This document shows, piece after piece, positions 50,590 through 60,408 of a stretch of 64,000 nt of DNA. Source of the stretch: Sphingobacterium sp. R2 (GTDB taxonomy: Bacteria > Bacteroidota > Bacteroidia > Sphingobacteriales > Sphingobacteriaceae). The notes below the pieces were generated by a model. The model worked only from the letters and a program-made list of their open reading frames with translations. It searched no databases and was not told the origin of the DNA. A program made the position numbers and the translations under genes. The first letter of the stretch is position 1. Each line of letters starts with the position of its first letter. The stretch covers positions 2,666,001 through 2,730,000 of the forward strand of contig NZ_CP142884.1 of NCBI RefSeq assembly GCF_040760075.1, read 5' to 3'.

Positions 50590-53500
50590 ATGATTTGTTT
50601 GTCCACTGACAGTCATTCGACTTGTCTTGAACGCTCGACAGTACATTTTTCTAAAAAGGTAGCCTTTTTAGGGATATTTATGGCGTCCATCACCTGCATG
50701 GCTCATGCGCAAATCCGCATTTCTGGAAATGTGGTGGATGAGCAGCGGCGTCCGCTGACTGGCGTTAATGTCAGCGTCAAAAATTCGAATAATGTGACAC
50801 TGACTAATGTCACGGGGGATTATTCGATAAAAGCACTTCCCACCGATACGCTTATCTATACGTTCGTCGGTTACTTGCCGCAACGTAGGGTCGTAGGCGA
50901 CCTGAAAGCCATCAACATCCAATTGTATAAAGATAATATTCAGATGGAGCAGGTGGTGGTTGTCGGCTATGGTAAACAGAAACAACCTACCGTGACAGGT
51001 TCTGTCAGTGTGGTAGCAGGAAAAGATCTTGTACAAACGCCTGTAGCCAATGTCAGTAATATGCTGGTCGGTATGGCGCCGGGTATCACTGGGATACAGA
51101 ACAGCGGCGAACCAGGGCAGAATGCAACGACTTTGCGCATCCGCGGAATATCGACCTTGAATGGGTCCAATCCGCTTGTCGTTATCGACGGTGTGCAGCA
51201 GCCTGCGGAAAATCCATTTACCATGTTGAACGCCATTGATGCCAACGATATTGAGAACGTCAGTATCTTAAAGGATGCCTCTGCGACAGCGGTATACGGT
51301 ATCCGTGGGGCCAATGGCGTGATTATCGTTACCACTAAGCGGGGCCGCTCGGGAAGACCTGCTTTTAGTTTCTCGGCCAACACGGGGTTTACGCGCGCAA
51401 CATCGCTCATGGGCATGACCAATTCGCATGACTTTGCTTCCAGCAGAAATGAATCGATCCGCAAACTGGATGCTTCAGGGAACGGTTCGTATAATAATAT
51501 GTTGTTTTCGGAAGATGAGCTTTGGAAGTTTAAAAACAACCGCGATTATACAGCAGCAGAAATTGCAGCCATGCCACTCAACGAGCAACAGAAGCAGCAG
51601 CTGCAAAACAGTCCGGCACTGTATTACACCAGTCACGATTGGTACAAAGAACTCTTCAATGGCACAGGACGTCAAAATCAATACAACTTAAATGTTTCGG
51701 GAGGCAGCGAACGATTTAAATATGCCAGTTCGATCGGATATTTTGATCAGACGAGTATTCTGAACTATACAAAAATAGCCGGCGCAGATGTGGATCCAAA
51801 ATTCTCCCGGTATACATTCCGTAATAATTTCGATATTGAGGTCGTCAAAAATCTGGATATCAGTGTCAACATCAGCGGACAATTTTTAAAGAATAAAATT
51901 GCCAACCCGAAGTCGGACAACTTTAGTAACGTGCAGGGATCCGACCTGGCGTCTCGTTATCAGGCGATATTGCTCGACCTCAAACATGGGCCTTTTATTT
52001 CGCCCGGAATCGTTGATGGCCGAATCGTACTAAACTTTCTTGGGGCCGATGGCAGCCCAACGAACCCCATCGGGACGGTCAGAGGAGGAAATGGGGGCTT
52101 CCCAAGCCAGGTCATTAATCCGCTCAATCTTGTAACGCGCGGCTACGGCGTCACACAGGGAACCAACCTCAGTGCGCAAACGGTGCTGAAGCATAAAATG
52201 GATTATCTGACGCGTGGTCTTAAATCCCATTTTACGGTGGCCTATGACGATAATTATGCAAAAGGATATACCGTCACACCAGGTGTACCGACTTATTCGG
52301 CTTACCGAAATCCGCAAAATCCGACAGAAATCGTCTACATCGGGGGTATGGTGAGTACCGACAACAGTCTCACCGACTACCTATTCAATTCCAGTTTTAG
52401 AAAAATGTATTATGAAGCTGGCGTAGACTACAACCGCGACTTTGGAAAGCATAATGTATCGGGTCTCGTCTTGGCGAATGCCCAAAAATACATTGATAAC
52501 AACCTAGCCTTTAATACACCTTCGGGTTTGATGAGCTTAGTTGGGCGGGCGACCTATAACTATGCCGAACGCTATTTGGCCGAGGTGAATATGGCCTACA
52601 ATGGGACCGAACAGTTTGCTCCGGGTAAGCGTTTTGGCTTCTTTCCGGCTTTCTCTGCGGGCTGGATTATCTCCAAAGAGTCTTTCTTGCAAGACAACAG
52701 CGTTTTGAGCTTTGCCAAGATTAGGGCCTCCTATGGTGAGGTCGGTAATGATCAGATCGGTGGGATGCGTTACCTCTATTTGGCCAATTCATGGAATTTA
52801 GGGGATCAAAACAATGGCTATTATTTTGGAAGCACAGATGGCTCGGCAACCAATCCGCATATTCCGGGAGCGATTGAAGCGTCGGTCGGAAATCCGCTGG
52901 TCACCTGGGAACGGGCAAAAAAGAGCAACGTACAGCTTGACCTGAAATTTTTCCGTGATAAATTGTCCTTTTCAGGGACTTATTTTAATGAAAAACGGTC
53001 CTCTATCCTCGTTCAGCCGAGCATTATTCCAGCAAATCTGGGCGTTGCCGGTACCCCGGTCTCCAATGTTGGTCGGGTAAGCAATAGCGGCTGGGAGTTT
53101 GAATTGGGCTGGGACGATAAGTTAAGCGAAGACTTTACCTACTTCTTAAAAGGAAATTTCTCCTACGCACGCAATAAAATAGATTACATGGCCGAAGCGG
53201 CTTTCCCATATCCTTGGATGAACCAAACGGGATACATGATTGGCCAGCCAAAGGGATTGGTCGCGGATGGGTTTTACAACAATGCTGCCGAACTGGCCAA
53301 CCGTCCTTACAATAGCTTTAGCAATTTGGTGGATGTTGGCGACTTACGCTATAAGGACATTAATGGCGATGGTATTATCGATAACAACGATATGATCCCG
53401 ATTGGCTATCCTTCTTTTCCGCTGATATCGTACAACTTCCGTTTGGGTGTCACCTACAAAGGCTGGGATTTAAATACGTTATTTATCGGTACTGCAAAAG

Positions 53501-53910
53501 GCTCTTATGATATCAGTAACACCTACTACGGCGGCAATCGTATTGTCGAGGAAGTCAATAATGGCAGATGGACGCAGGAAAAATATGAAAGTGGCCAGGA
53601 GATCTTGTACCCTGCACTGAATGCTATTGACGGGGTTTCGCAGGCTTCGAAAATAAGGAGTACATTCTGGCTGCGCTCAACAGACTTTTTGCGTTTGAAA
53701 AATGCTTCTGTAGGCTATACCGTCCGCGACAGCAAACTCTTGCAGCGTGTCGGGCTAAGCGCCGTGCGGGTGTATGCCAGTGGTAATAACCTCGTCACCT
53801 GGACCAAGCTCGTGAAAGGGATAGACCCCGAGTCGACTAGTCAGAATAGCAACGGCTATATATTCCCGCTTGTGAGAACATACAACCTGGGGGTGAACAT
53901 TTCATTTTAA
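50590..53910 (+). CDS. SusC/RagA-family transporter of the GH26 PUL
   Basis: 1106 residues from ATG 50590; the frame continues upstream to a TTG at 50527. The signal peptide is late (VAFLGIFMASITCMAHAQ, ending at about 41). It is followed by a carboxypeptidase-D regulatory-like domain (ISGNVVDEQRRPLTGVNVSV), a TonB-box-like QVVVVGYG and a plug with NDIENVSILKDASATAVYGI. The barrel ends LGVNISF. It is the first transporter gene after the HTCS, so it should import oligosaccharides made from the polysaccharide the PUL targets. Confidence 0.94.
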   Translation: MICLSTDSHSTCLERSTVHFSKKVAFLGIFMASITCMAHAQIRISGNVVDEQRRPLTGVNVSVKNSNNVTLTNVTGDYSIKALPTDTLIYTFVGYLPQRRVVGDLKAINIQLYKDNIQMEQVVVVGYGKQKQPTVTGSVSVVAGKDLVQTPVANVSNMLVGMAPGITGIQNSGEPGQNATTLRIRGISTLNGSNPLVVIDGVQQPAENPFTMLNAIDANDIENVSILKDASATAVYGIRGANGVIIVTTKRGRSGRPAFSFSANTGFTRATSLMGMTNSHDFASSRNESIRKLDASGNGSYNNMLFSEDELWKFKNNRDYTAAEIAAMPLNEQQKQQLQNSPALYYTSHDWYKELFNGTGRQNQYNLNVSGGSERFKYASSIGYFDQTSILNYTKIAGADVDPKFSRYTFRNNFDIEVVKNLDISVNISGQFLKNKIANPKSDNFSNVQGSDLASRYQAILLDLKHGPFISPGIVDGRIVLNFLGADGSPTNPIGTVRGGNGGFPSQVINPLNLVTRGYGVTQGTNLSAQTVLKHKMDYLTRGLKSHFTVAYDDNYAKGYTVTPGVPTYSAYRNPQNPTEIVYIGGMVSTDNSLTDYLFNSSFRKMYYEAGVDYNRDFGKHNVSGLVLANAQKYIDNNLAFNTPSGLMSLVGRATYNYAERYLAEVNMAYNGTEQFAPGKRFGFFPAFSAGWIISKESFLQDNSVLSFAKIRASYGEVGNDQIGGMRYLYLANSWNLGDQNNGYYFGSTDGSATNPHIPGAIEASVGNPLVTWERAKKSNVQLDLKFFRDKLSFSGTYFNEKRSSILVQPSIIPANLGVAGTPVSNVGRVSNSGWEFELGWDDKLSEDFTYFLKGNFSYARNKIDYMAEAAFPYPWMNQTGYMIGQPKGLVADGFYNNAAELANRPYNSFSNLVDVGDLRYKDINGDGIIDNNDMIPIGYPSFPLISYNFRLGVTYKGWDLNTLFIGTAKGSYDISNTYYGGNRIVEEVNNGRWTQEKYESGQEILYPALNAIDGVSQASKIRSTFWLRSTDFLRLKNASVGYTVRDSKLLQRVGLSAVRVYASGNNLVTWTKLVKGIDPESTSQNSNGYIFPLVRTYNLGVNISF

Positions 53911-53921
53911 AACTTACAGAT

Positions 53922-55708
53922 ATGATCGATATAATACAACGCTATTGGCAAAAGGCTTTGTTTGCTTCCATGTCCATGGTGATCTTGGGAAGCAGTATAT
54001 CTTGCCAAAAAGATTTTTTGCAGGTCCCTCCCGGGGGAACCCGACGGTGGATACAATTTTTAACCAGTCCGCCAACGCTTACAATGCCATTGCAGGCGCT
54101 TATTTTGCCTCTCTGCGTCAGGGGCTGAACTGGAACGGTTATTATTCACCGAGCACCGATGATCAGCTGGCGGGTAGTCAGGCTTTCTGGGTGCAGATCC
54201 CGGGTAGTGTGGCGGCGGTATCTATTCTTGGCGGTGGTTTTACCCCCAATTCAAATAGCCAGGACATGGGATCCAACGGTGGTTATGGCAACGACGGTTA
54301 CACCGACAATTTTCAGGCCATCCGCAAGGCGTACCTCGTCAAGGAAAATATCGGCCGGGTGCCTGATATGAGCGACTCCGATAAGAAAATTGTTCAGGCC
54401 GAAATGCAGGCGCTGGTCGCTTACCGCTATACGCAAATGTTTATCATGTATGGTGGGGTACCGATAATCTCCAAAAGTTTTCCACTGACTTCCTTAAACA
54501 ATCTGGAAGAACTGGCTATCCAGCGCGCGCCGATAAAAAATGTATTGGATAGTATTGTAAGCTGGTGTGATCAGTCTGCGGCCATCTTACCTTCGCGCTG
54601 GGCAGATAATTCGCTGGGCAGGATGACCAAGTCGGCAGCATTGGCAATTAAAGCAAAAGCTTTGCTCTATGCGGCGCGGCCTTTGTTCAACAATGCAACA
54701 CCTTATTTGCAGTTGGGCGCAAACAATGCGCTGATCTGCTTTGGCAACAATGATCCACAACGTTGGAATGTTGCGCTCGAAGCCAGTGAAGCCCTGATCA
54801 AAGAAGCCGAAGGGGCAGGGGGATTGCGTATCATCAATACGGGAAATCCGCTGGCTGACTATGGTACAGCTACCTCCACACCAAGCAACCGGGAAGTGAT
54901 CTTAGCGTTCAAACAACAAGTTCCATCTTCTGGTGGTGCTGGTCCATACAATATTTTTAATGTGGTCAACTACCATTATCAGGCCAATGGAGCGGTGCTA
55001 TCGAGCAGTATGCTGGAAAATTATTACAAAGCAGACGGCACCGAGCAGAGCTGGCCAGGGGTAGGTCAAACCGCTCCGTTTTCGGAATACCTCACCAAGT
55101 TTAAGGAGATGGAGCCACGCATGCGCGCTGATTTCAACGGTTGGGAAATGCAGGCCGACAACAACCCCGGCGATCCCATCTGGCACATGAACGAGCATTA
55201 TAAGGATGTCAACCATTTTGGTGCCGGACAGCCGACCAAGTTTTATTATAAAGCAGGGCGCCGTGAATGGTTTGACTTTCCGATTTTCCGTCTGGCGGCA
55301 TATTATTTAAGTTCGGCAGAAGCGTATAACGAAATGGGGCAACCTGTCGCAGCACTCAGCCGCCTTAATGTAATCCATCAGCGTGCAGGACTGCCGGCTA
55401 TTACCGAGACCAATAAAGATAAACTGCGCAAAATTATCCAACGGGAATGGGCGATTGAGTTTATCCAGGAAAAATACCGGTTTAACGACCTGAAACATTG
55501 GAAGGATAGCCAGATCGACAAGGGCATCATCGGTGGACCGATCCGTTTTCTGGTTTTTAATAACGGTGGTGACGCTTTGCCTTCGGGAAATACCAATTTT
55601 GGAAATGCGGTACGTTATAATGGGTTTTGGCATCCTAGGCAATTGTTAAATCCTTTTCCACAAGGTGAGGTAAACAAAGGTTATCTGATCCAGAATCCGG
55701 GCTATTAA
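53922..55708 (+). pseudogene. SusD/RagB-family lipoprotein, frameshifted at a G5 run near the N-terminus
   Basis: The signal and lipobox (SMVILGSSISC, then QKDFLQVPPGG) are in the frame beginning at ATG 53922. The rest (NPTVDTIFNQSANAYNAIAG and onward to 55708, with AEMQALVAYRYTQMFIMYGG and QREWAIEFIQEKYRFNDLKH) is in another frame. The switch falls in GGGGG at 54033-54037: one more G would join VPPGG to NPTVDT in frame. The intact protein would be about 595 residues, normal for SusD. As sequenced, the main frame lacks any signal peptide (its nearest ATG gives MAKGFVCFHVHG), so no surface protein would be made. It starts 11 bp after its SusC partner. Confidence 0.85.
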
Positions 55709-55743
55709 TTGATAAGACTGACCCTATTAGAAGACTTTAAACT

Positions 55744-58599
55744 ATGAATACCTATTCAATGATAAAAAAGGCTACGGCCTTACTTTTTGCCGTGTGGTCG
55801 GGAAGTACGTCCTTGATGGCGCAGCAACCGGGCGAATGGATTGCTCCGGATTCTACCGACAGCCAAAAAGTGAAAAATTATGCTACAGTACGTGGGCAGG
55901 AACTGGAAAAGATACCTGTGGCAAACTTAACCAATACCTTATATGGACAGCTCAACGGACTGATGGTAGGCCAAACCAATGGTCAGCCGGGGTATGATCA
56001 GGCAACACTCCTAATGCGGGGAAGGGCAACGTACGATCAGGCTGCCCTGGTCTGTTACGTGGATGGTTTTCAGGTGGATATATCGTTCTATTTTCAATAC
56101 CTTGCCGCAGGTGAGATCGCAAGTGTGACCATCTTGAAAGATCCTGTGAGTCTAGCCACATTTGGCATGAAAGGCGCCAATGGCGTGTTGTGGGTGACGA
56201 CAAAACGGGCCAATACCGATACGTTTCGCATTGATGCGCAGGTAATATCTGGCATTCAGCAGGCCGTCAAGATCAGGAAGCCTTACGACGCTTATCAATA
56301 CGCCAATCTATACAATCAGGCCATCAGTAACGATGCCTATGCGCTCAATGGCAACCGCTTTCAGTGGTCTCCGGCCTACAACGATCAGGCCTTGCAGCAG
56401 TACAAAGATGGATCCGGTACCAATGTAGACTGGCTCAACGAGTCGCTGCGCGATAACGGCCGCTACACCAATACCTATGTCAATATGCAGGGCGGCATGA
56501 AGGAGGTGGCTAAATATAACCTCTACCTGGATTATATGGATCAAACGGGACTCTTTAATATCCCGGGTGGCGCTGAAGCAAGCCGCAATACAGGCCTCAA
56601 AAGGTATAATCTACGCTCGAATGTGGACCTGAAGTTCTTTAAAATCTTTACTGGAAAGATTGATCTGGGCGGGCGTATCGAAAGTTATAGCCAGCCCTTT
56701 AGCAACAACACCTACGACAATGCGCAGAATTTTTGGAAGCGGCTAACAACTTACCCCAATAATATCTATCCCGTGCGCGATGCGCTGACAGGACAATGGT
56801 CGGGTAATGCACTTTATCCAAATAATCCGGTTGCGGAACTGAATGCCCTGGGTATGTATGCTTCGCATGACCGTACATTACAGGGAAACTTTAGCCTGCG
56901 CGAAGATCTGAGCTTCCTGACAGAAGGCTTGTACCTTGAACAGGCGGTTTCTTTTAACACCTGGTCGCGTGTGATCCAGAATAAAACCGCTACCTATGCC
57001 CGTTATTACGAAGGTAAACAGGCGACCGCCGATCAGAATACACCGATAGTTTTCGGAACCAACACCCCTTATGGGCAGTTGACCTGGCGGCAGTCCAACC
57101 TTTCGGCTGGATATAAAAGGCAGTTCGGTAAACATCATATTAACGCCGTGGTCAATTACTATGCAAGCGATATGATCCCCGATGCCAATGAGGATGCGTC
57201 AAAAATTGCTTACCACTATCAGCAGATTTCTGGAAGGGCATCTTATGCTTATCAGGAGAAATACTTCGCCGAACTCGGCTGGGGATACAGCGAATCGGAT
57301 GCTTATGCACCGGGAAACCGCTGGAAATTGTATCCTGCAGCATCTTTAAGCTGGGTACTATCGGAAGAGGATTTCCTCAAAGATAATCCGGTGATCAACT
57401 ATGCCAAGCTGCGCATCGCCGCGGGAAAGACCGGCAACGACCAGACACTGCAGGGTAGATACCTCTATCAGCAGTATTATCGTTTCCTCCCTGGCAGTGT
57501 AACGGGCAACAATAGTCTGTCTTTTAATGGTGGACTGGGATTAGGCCGTCTGGCTACGCCAGATATTACCGCTGAGCAAAGCATGAAATACGAACTGGGA
57601 CTGGATTTGCGGCTACTTAAAAATCTTGATTTTCAGGCGACTTGGTTTAGCGATCGCAGATCGGGCATCATTACACGAAACAACCTCATAGCGGGCTACC
57701 TGGGCTATACCGGCGCAGATATGTTGCCGCTTCAGAATATTGGTAAGGTGAACAATGAAGGGATTGAACTGGGGCTGAGTTATCAGGAGCAGATCGGGGC
57801 GCTGCAGCTGAACCTAGGTATGATGGCGACCTATGCGAAAAACAAGATCGTTTATCAGGCCGAGATACCCAATAAAAACGCCTTCTCCAATACAACTGGG
57901 CGTGCTATAGGTACACCTATGGGGCTGGTGGCAGACGGCTTCTACCAATTTGAGGATTTTAACGCCGATGGCAGCCTAAAAGATGGACTCGCCAAACCAA
58001 GCTTTGGTCCGGTGCAACCGGGGGATCTGAAATACAAAGATCTGGATCAAAATGGCTTCGTCGATCAAAGCGATGTGACCGCTATTGGCAAACCGGCCTA
58101 TCCTAAATGGTATTATGCATTCAACCTGGGCCTAGCGTACAAAGGCATTGATTTATCGGCTTTATTTCAAGGAGCAGCAGGTATGGATATTAATTTATTG
58201 GGCGCCGCTTACAATCAGGTGGTTCCTTTTGTGGGAAACACGACAATTTATCCCATTGCCGGAAATGCTTGGGCTTATTATCCAACGGAAGGCATTGATA
58301 CCCGCAATAACGCAACGTTTCCGCGGTTAACGACGCAGAGCAATGCGAACAACTATACCAATTCAACCTTTTGGATGAAAAATGGAGACTTCCTCAAGTT
58401 GAGGTCGCTGCAGGTCGGGTATACCTTACCATCCGCTGTATCGGAGAAATTGCACCTGCAGAAGTTCAGGGTGTTCCTGACCGCTGTTAACCCATTTGTC
58501 TGGTCTTCATTCTACCGGAAATACCAAATGGACCCGGAGACACCTGCGGGCTATCCGGCGCTGAAATCTTATAATCTAGGAATTTCATTTACCTTTTAA
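55744..58599 (+). CDS. Short SusC/RagA-family transporter lacking the N-terminal domain
   Basis: 951 residues. The signal peptide (TALLFAVWSGSTSLMAQ, ending at about 27) is followed almost directly by the plug (VRGQELEKIPVANLTNTLYG; ASVTILKDPVSLATFGMKGA at about 125-145). The carboxypeptidase-D regulatory-like domain found in the four other SusC proteins of the window is absent, and no clear TonB box is visible. The barrel is complete and ends NLGISFTF. It forms a second SusCD pair with the gene 11 bp downstream. Such minimal SusC proteins occur as the second transporter in some PULs. Confidence 0.9.
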   Translation: MNTYSMIKKATALLFAVWSGSTSLMAQQPGEWIAPDSTDSQKVKNYATVRGQELEKIPVANLTNTLYGQLNGLMVGQTNGQPGYDQATLLMRGRATYDQAALVCYVDGFQVDISFYFQYLAAGEIASVTILKDPVSLATFGMKGANGVLWVTTKRANTDTFRIDAQVISGIQQAVKIRKPYDAYQYANLYNQAISNDAYALNGNRFQWSPAYNDQALQQYKDGSGTNVDWLNESLRDNGRYTNTYVNMQGGMKEVAKYNLYLDYMDQTGLFNIPGGAEASRNTGLKRYNLRSNVDLKFFKIFTGKIDLGGRIESYSQPFSNNTYDNAQNFWKRLTTYPNNIYPVRDALTGQWSGNALYPNNPVAELNALGMYASHDRTLQGNFSLREDLSFLTEGLYLEQAVSFNTWSRVIQNKTATYARYYEGKQATADQNTPIVFGTNTPYGQLTWRQSNLSAGYKRQFGKHHINAVVNYYASDMIPDANEDASKIAYHYQQISGRASYAYQEKYFAELGWGYSESDAYAPGNRWKLYPAASLSWVLSEEDFLKDNPVINYAKLRIAAGKTGNDQTLQGRYLYQQYYRFLPGSVTGNNSLSFNGGLGLGRLATPDITAEQSMKYELGLDLRLLKNLDFQATWFSDRRSGIITRNNLIAGYLGYTGADMLPLQNIGKVNNEGIELGLSYQEQIGALQLNLGMMATYAKNKIVYQAEIPNKNAFSNTTGRAIGTPMGLVADGFYQFEDFNADGSLKDGLAKPSFGPVQPGDLKYKDLDQNGFVDQSDVTAIGKPAYPKWYYAFNLGLAYKGIDLSALFQGAAGMDINLLGAAYNQVVPFVGNTTIYPIAGNAWAYYPTEGIDTRNNATFPRLTTQSNANNYTNSTFWMKNGDFLKLRSLQVGYTLPSAVSEKLHLQKFRVFLTAVNPFVWSSFYRKYQMDPETPAGYPALKSYNLGISFTF

Positions 58600-58610
58600 T
58601 TGTTTATCCC

Positions 58611-60332
58611 ATGTATTTACGTGATCATATAACCACCAAAATAGCAATTGCGATAGCAGTGCTTAGTCTCTCGGGCTGTGGGAAGTCGTTTTTGGATACG
58701 CGTCTCGATACGCAGCCCACGGAGCAAAACATCGATGGCAACTACACAAGTCTGATGCAGCTGGCCAATACACCCTATGCTTATCTGTCCCAGCGAAACG
58801 AATTTGCGGCACTGGACGGAAATCTCTTTGCTGCGGCTACCGATGAAGCCCAGCAGACCAATACTATAGGAGACGTTTACCTGTTTAATAATGGCAACTG
58901 GGGCGCGTTTAATAACCCCGACGATCGTTACAATATGTATTATTCGGGCATCTATGCCGCAAATTATTTTTTGGAATACATCGACAAAAAAGGGGGTGAC
59001 TACAAAGCTTTGCTTGCTGTCAACCGCGATACCATCACGCAAGAATCGCGTACCAAGTATCTCAACGATGTAGCCTCCATGGGCTGGTCAATAGCTGAAG
59101 CACACGTGCTTCGGGCATACTATTATTTTGAGCTGATCAAGCGCTATGGCGGCGTGCCTTTATTGACCAAAACGTTCAGCGTGAATGAGAAGCCAGCTAT
59201 TGCTGCTTCTTCGTTTCAGGAGGTCGTCGAATATATCGTGACATCTGTCGATAGCCACGTAAAAGACCTGCAACCAAACTGGAAAACCTCGCAATTTACA
59301 AATCTGGACGGCCGCTTTAATCAGGGGGCTGCGCTTATGCTGAAAGCGCGTGTGCTGCTCTATGCCGCCAGTCCGCTGCATAATCCCGGTAACGATATCA
59401 CCAAATGGCAGCGTGCGGCAAAGGCTGCTGCGGAGGCATTGCAGTTTGCCGATCGCATGGACGATGCGGGTGGGAAAAATGCGCTGGACAACAATTATAG
59501 AAATTATTTTCTTGGCAACAATACGCTCAATAGTGCCGAAACCATTATGGCGATCCGCTACACGGCTAGCAACGATCTGGAACGTGCAAACTATCCGATT
59601 GCCACACCCGGCGGATTGAGTGGAGTCACACCGAGCGAGAATTTGGTGTCGGCCTACGAAAAGCTGGACAACTATTCAGCGAGTAAGCCTTATGATAACC
59701 GGGATCCACGTCTCGGCTATACGGTCGTGGTGAACGGAAGTGAGTGGAACAACCGTACGATCGATCAGACAGCCGGCGGAACGGATGATAGGAGACGTGC
59801 CAATGCGAGTAGGACGGGGTATTACCTGAAGAAATTTGTTAACGACAATGTCAATCTGGTCAATAACGCTACCAATCCGCACAACTGGCCGCTGTTCCGC
59901 TACGGCGATCTGCTGCTGATCTATGCGGAGGCAATGAATGAAGCTTATGGCCCCGATCAAGCCAATGGTTGGGGGATTACTGCCCGCGAGGCAATTAATA
60001 AGTTAAGAGCCCGTCCGGGTGTCGATATGCCAGCGGTGCAGGTCAGCGGCAAAGCGGAGTTGCGTACAGCGATCAAACACGAACGTCAAGTGGAGTTGGC
60101 CTTTGAAAATCACCGCTATTGGGATTTGATCCGTTGGGGTGATGCCGCCACCGTATTGAATAAACCGATCTATGGTGTTACCGTAACAAAAACAACTTCT
60201 GGTACGCTGCAATACGAAACGAGACAAGTTCAAAATAGGGTTTTCATAGCGCCAAAGATGAACTTCTATCCTTTTCCGCAAGGGGAAATCCATATCAGCG
60301 GCGGGACACTAATCCAAAATCCAGGCTGGTAA
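58611..60332 (+). CDS. SusD/RagB-family surface lipoprotein
   Basis: 573 residues, lipobox SLSGC (Cys22), then GKSFLDTRLDTQPTEQN. The family body includes AEAHVLRAYYYFELIKRYGG, and the C-terminal segment is KHERQVELAFENHRYWDLIR. Partner of the short SusC immediately upstream, from which it is separated by 11 bp. Confidence 0.94.
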   Translation: MYLRDHITTKIAIAIAVLSLSGCGKSFLDTRLDTQPTEQNIDGNYTSLMQLANTPYAYLSQRNEFAALDGNLFAAATDEAQQTNTIGDVYLFNNGNWGAFNNPDDRYNMYYSGIYAANYFLEYIDKKGGDYKALLAVNRDTITQESRTKYLNDVASMGWSIAEAHVLRAYYYFELIKRYGGVPLLTKTFSVNEKPAIAASSFQEVVEYIVTSVDSHVKDLQPNWKTSQFTNLDGRFNQGAALMLKARVLLYAASPLHNPGNDITKWQRAAKAAAEALQFADRMDDAGGKNALDNNYRNYFLGNNTLNSAETIMAIRYTASNDLERANYPIATPGGLSGVTPSENLVSAYEKLDNYSASKPYDNRDPRLGYTVVVNGSEWNNRTIDQTAGGTDDRRRANASRTGYYLKKFVNDNVNLVNNATNPHNWPLFRYGDLLLIYAEAMNEAYGPDQANGWGITAREAINKLRARPGVDMPAVQVSGKAELRTAIKHERQVELAFENHRYWDLIRWGDAATVLNKPIYGVTVTKTTSGTLQYETRQVQNRVFIAPKMNFYPFPQGEIHISGGTLIQNPGW

Positions 60333-60337
60333 TAGAA

Positions 60338-60360
60338 AAGCAAGCAAGCAAGCAAGCAAG
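60338..60360 (+). repeat. CAAG tetranucleotide repeat
   Basis: AAG followed by five uninterrupted CAAG units, 6 bp after the SusD stop (60332) and about 50 bp before the ATG of the glycan-binding lipoprotein (60409). Tetranucleotide tracts of this kind change length by slipped-strand mispairing. Here it lies outside coding sequence, so length changes could alter a promoter spacer or the leader. Confidence 0.85.
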
Positions 60361-60408
60361 GTTGGAAGTTTATTAACTAGTTGAAAAAATAAAAAGAGGA
60401 GTGAACAG

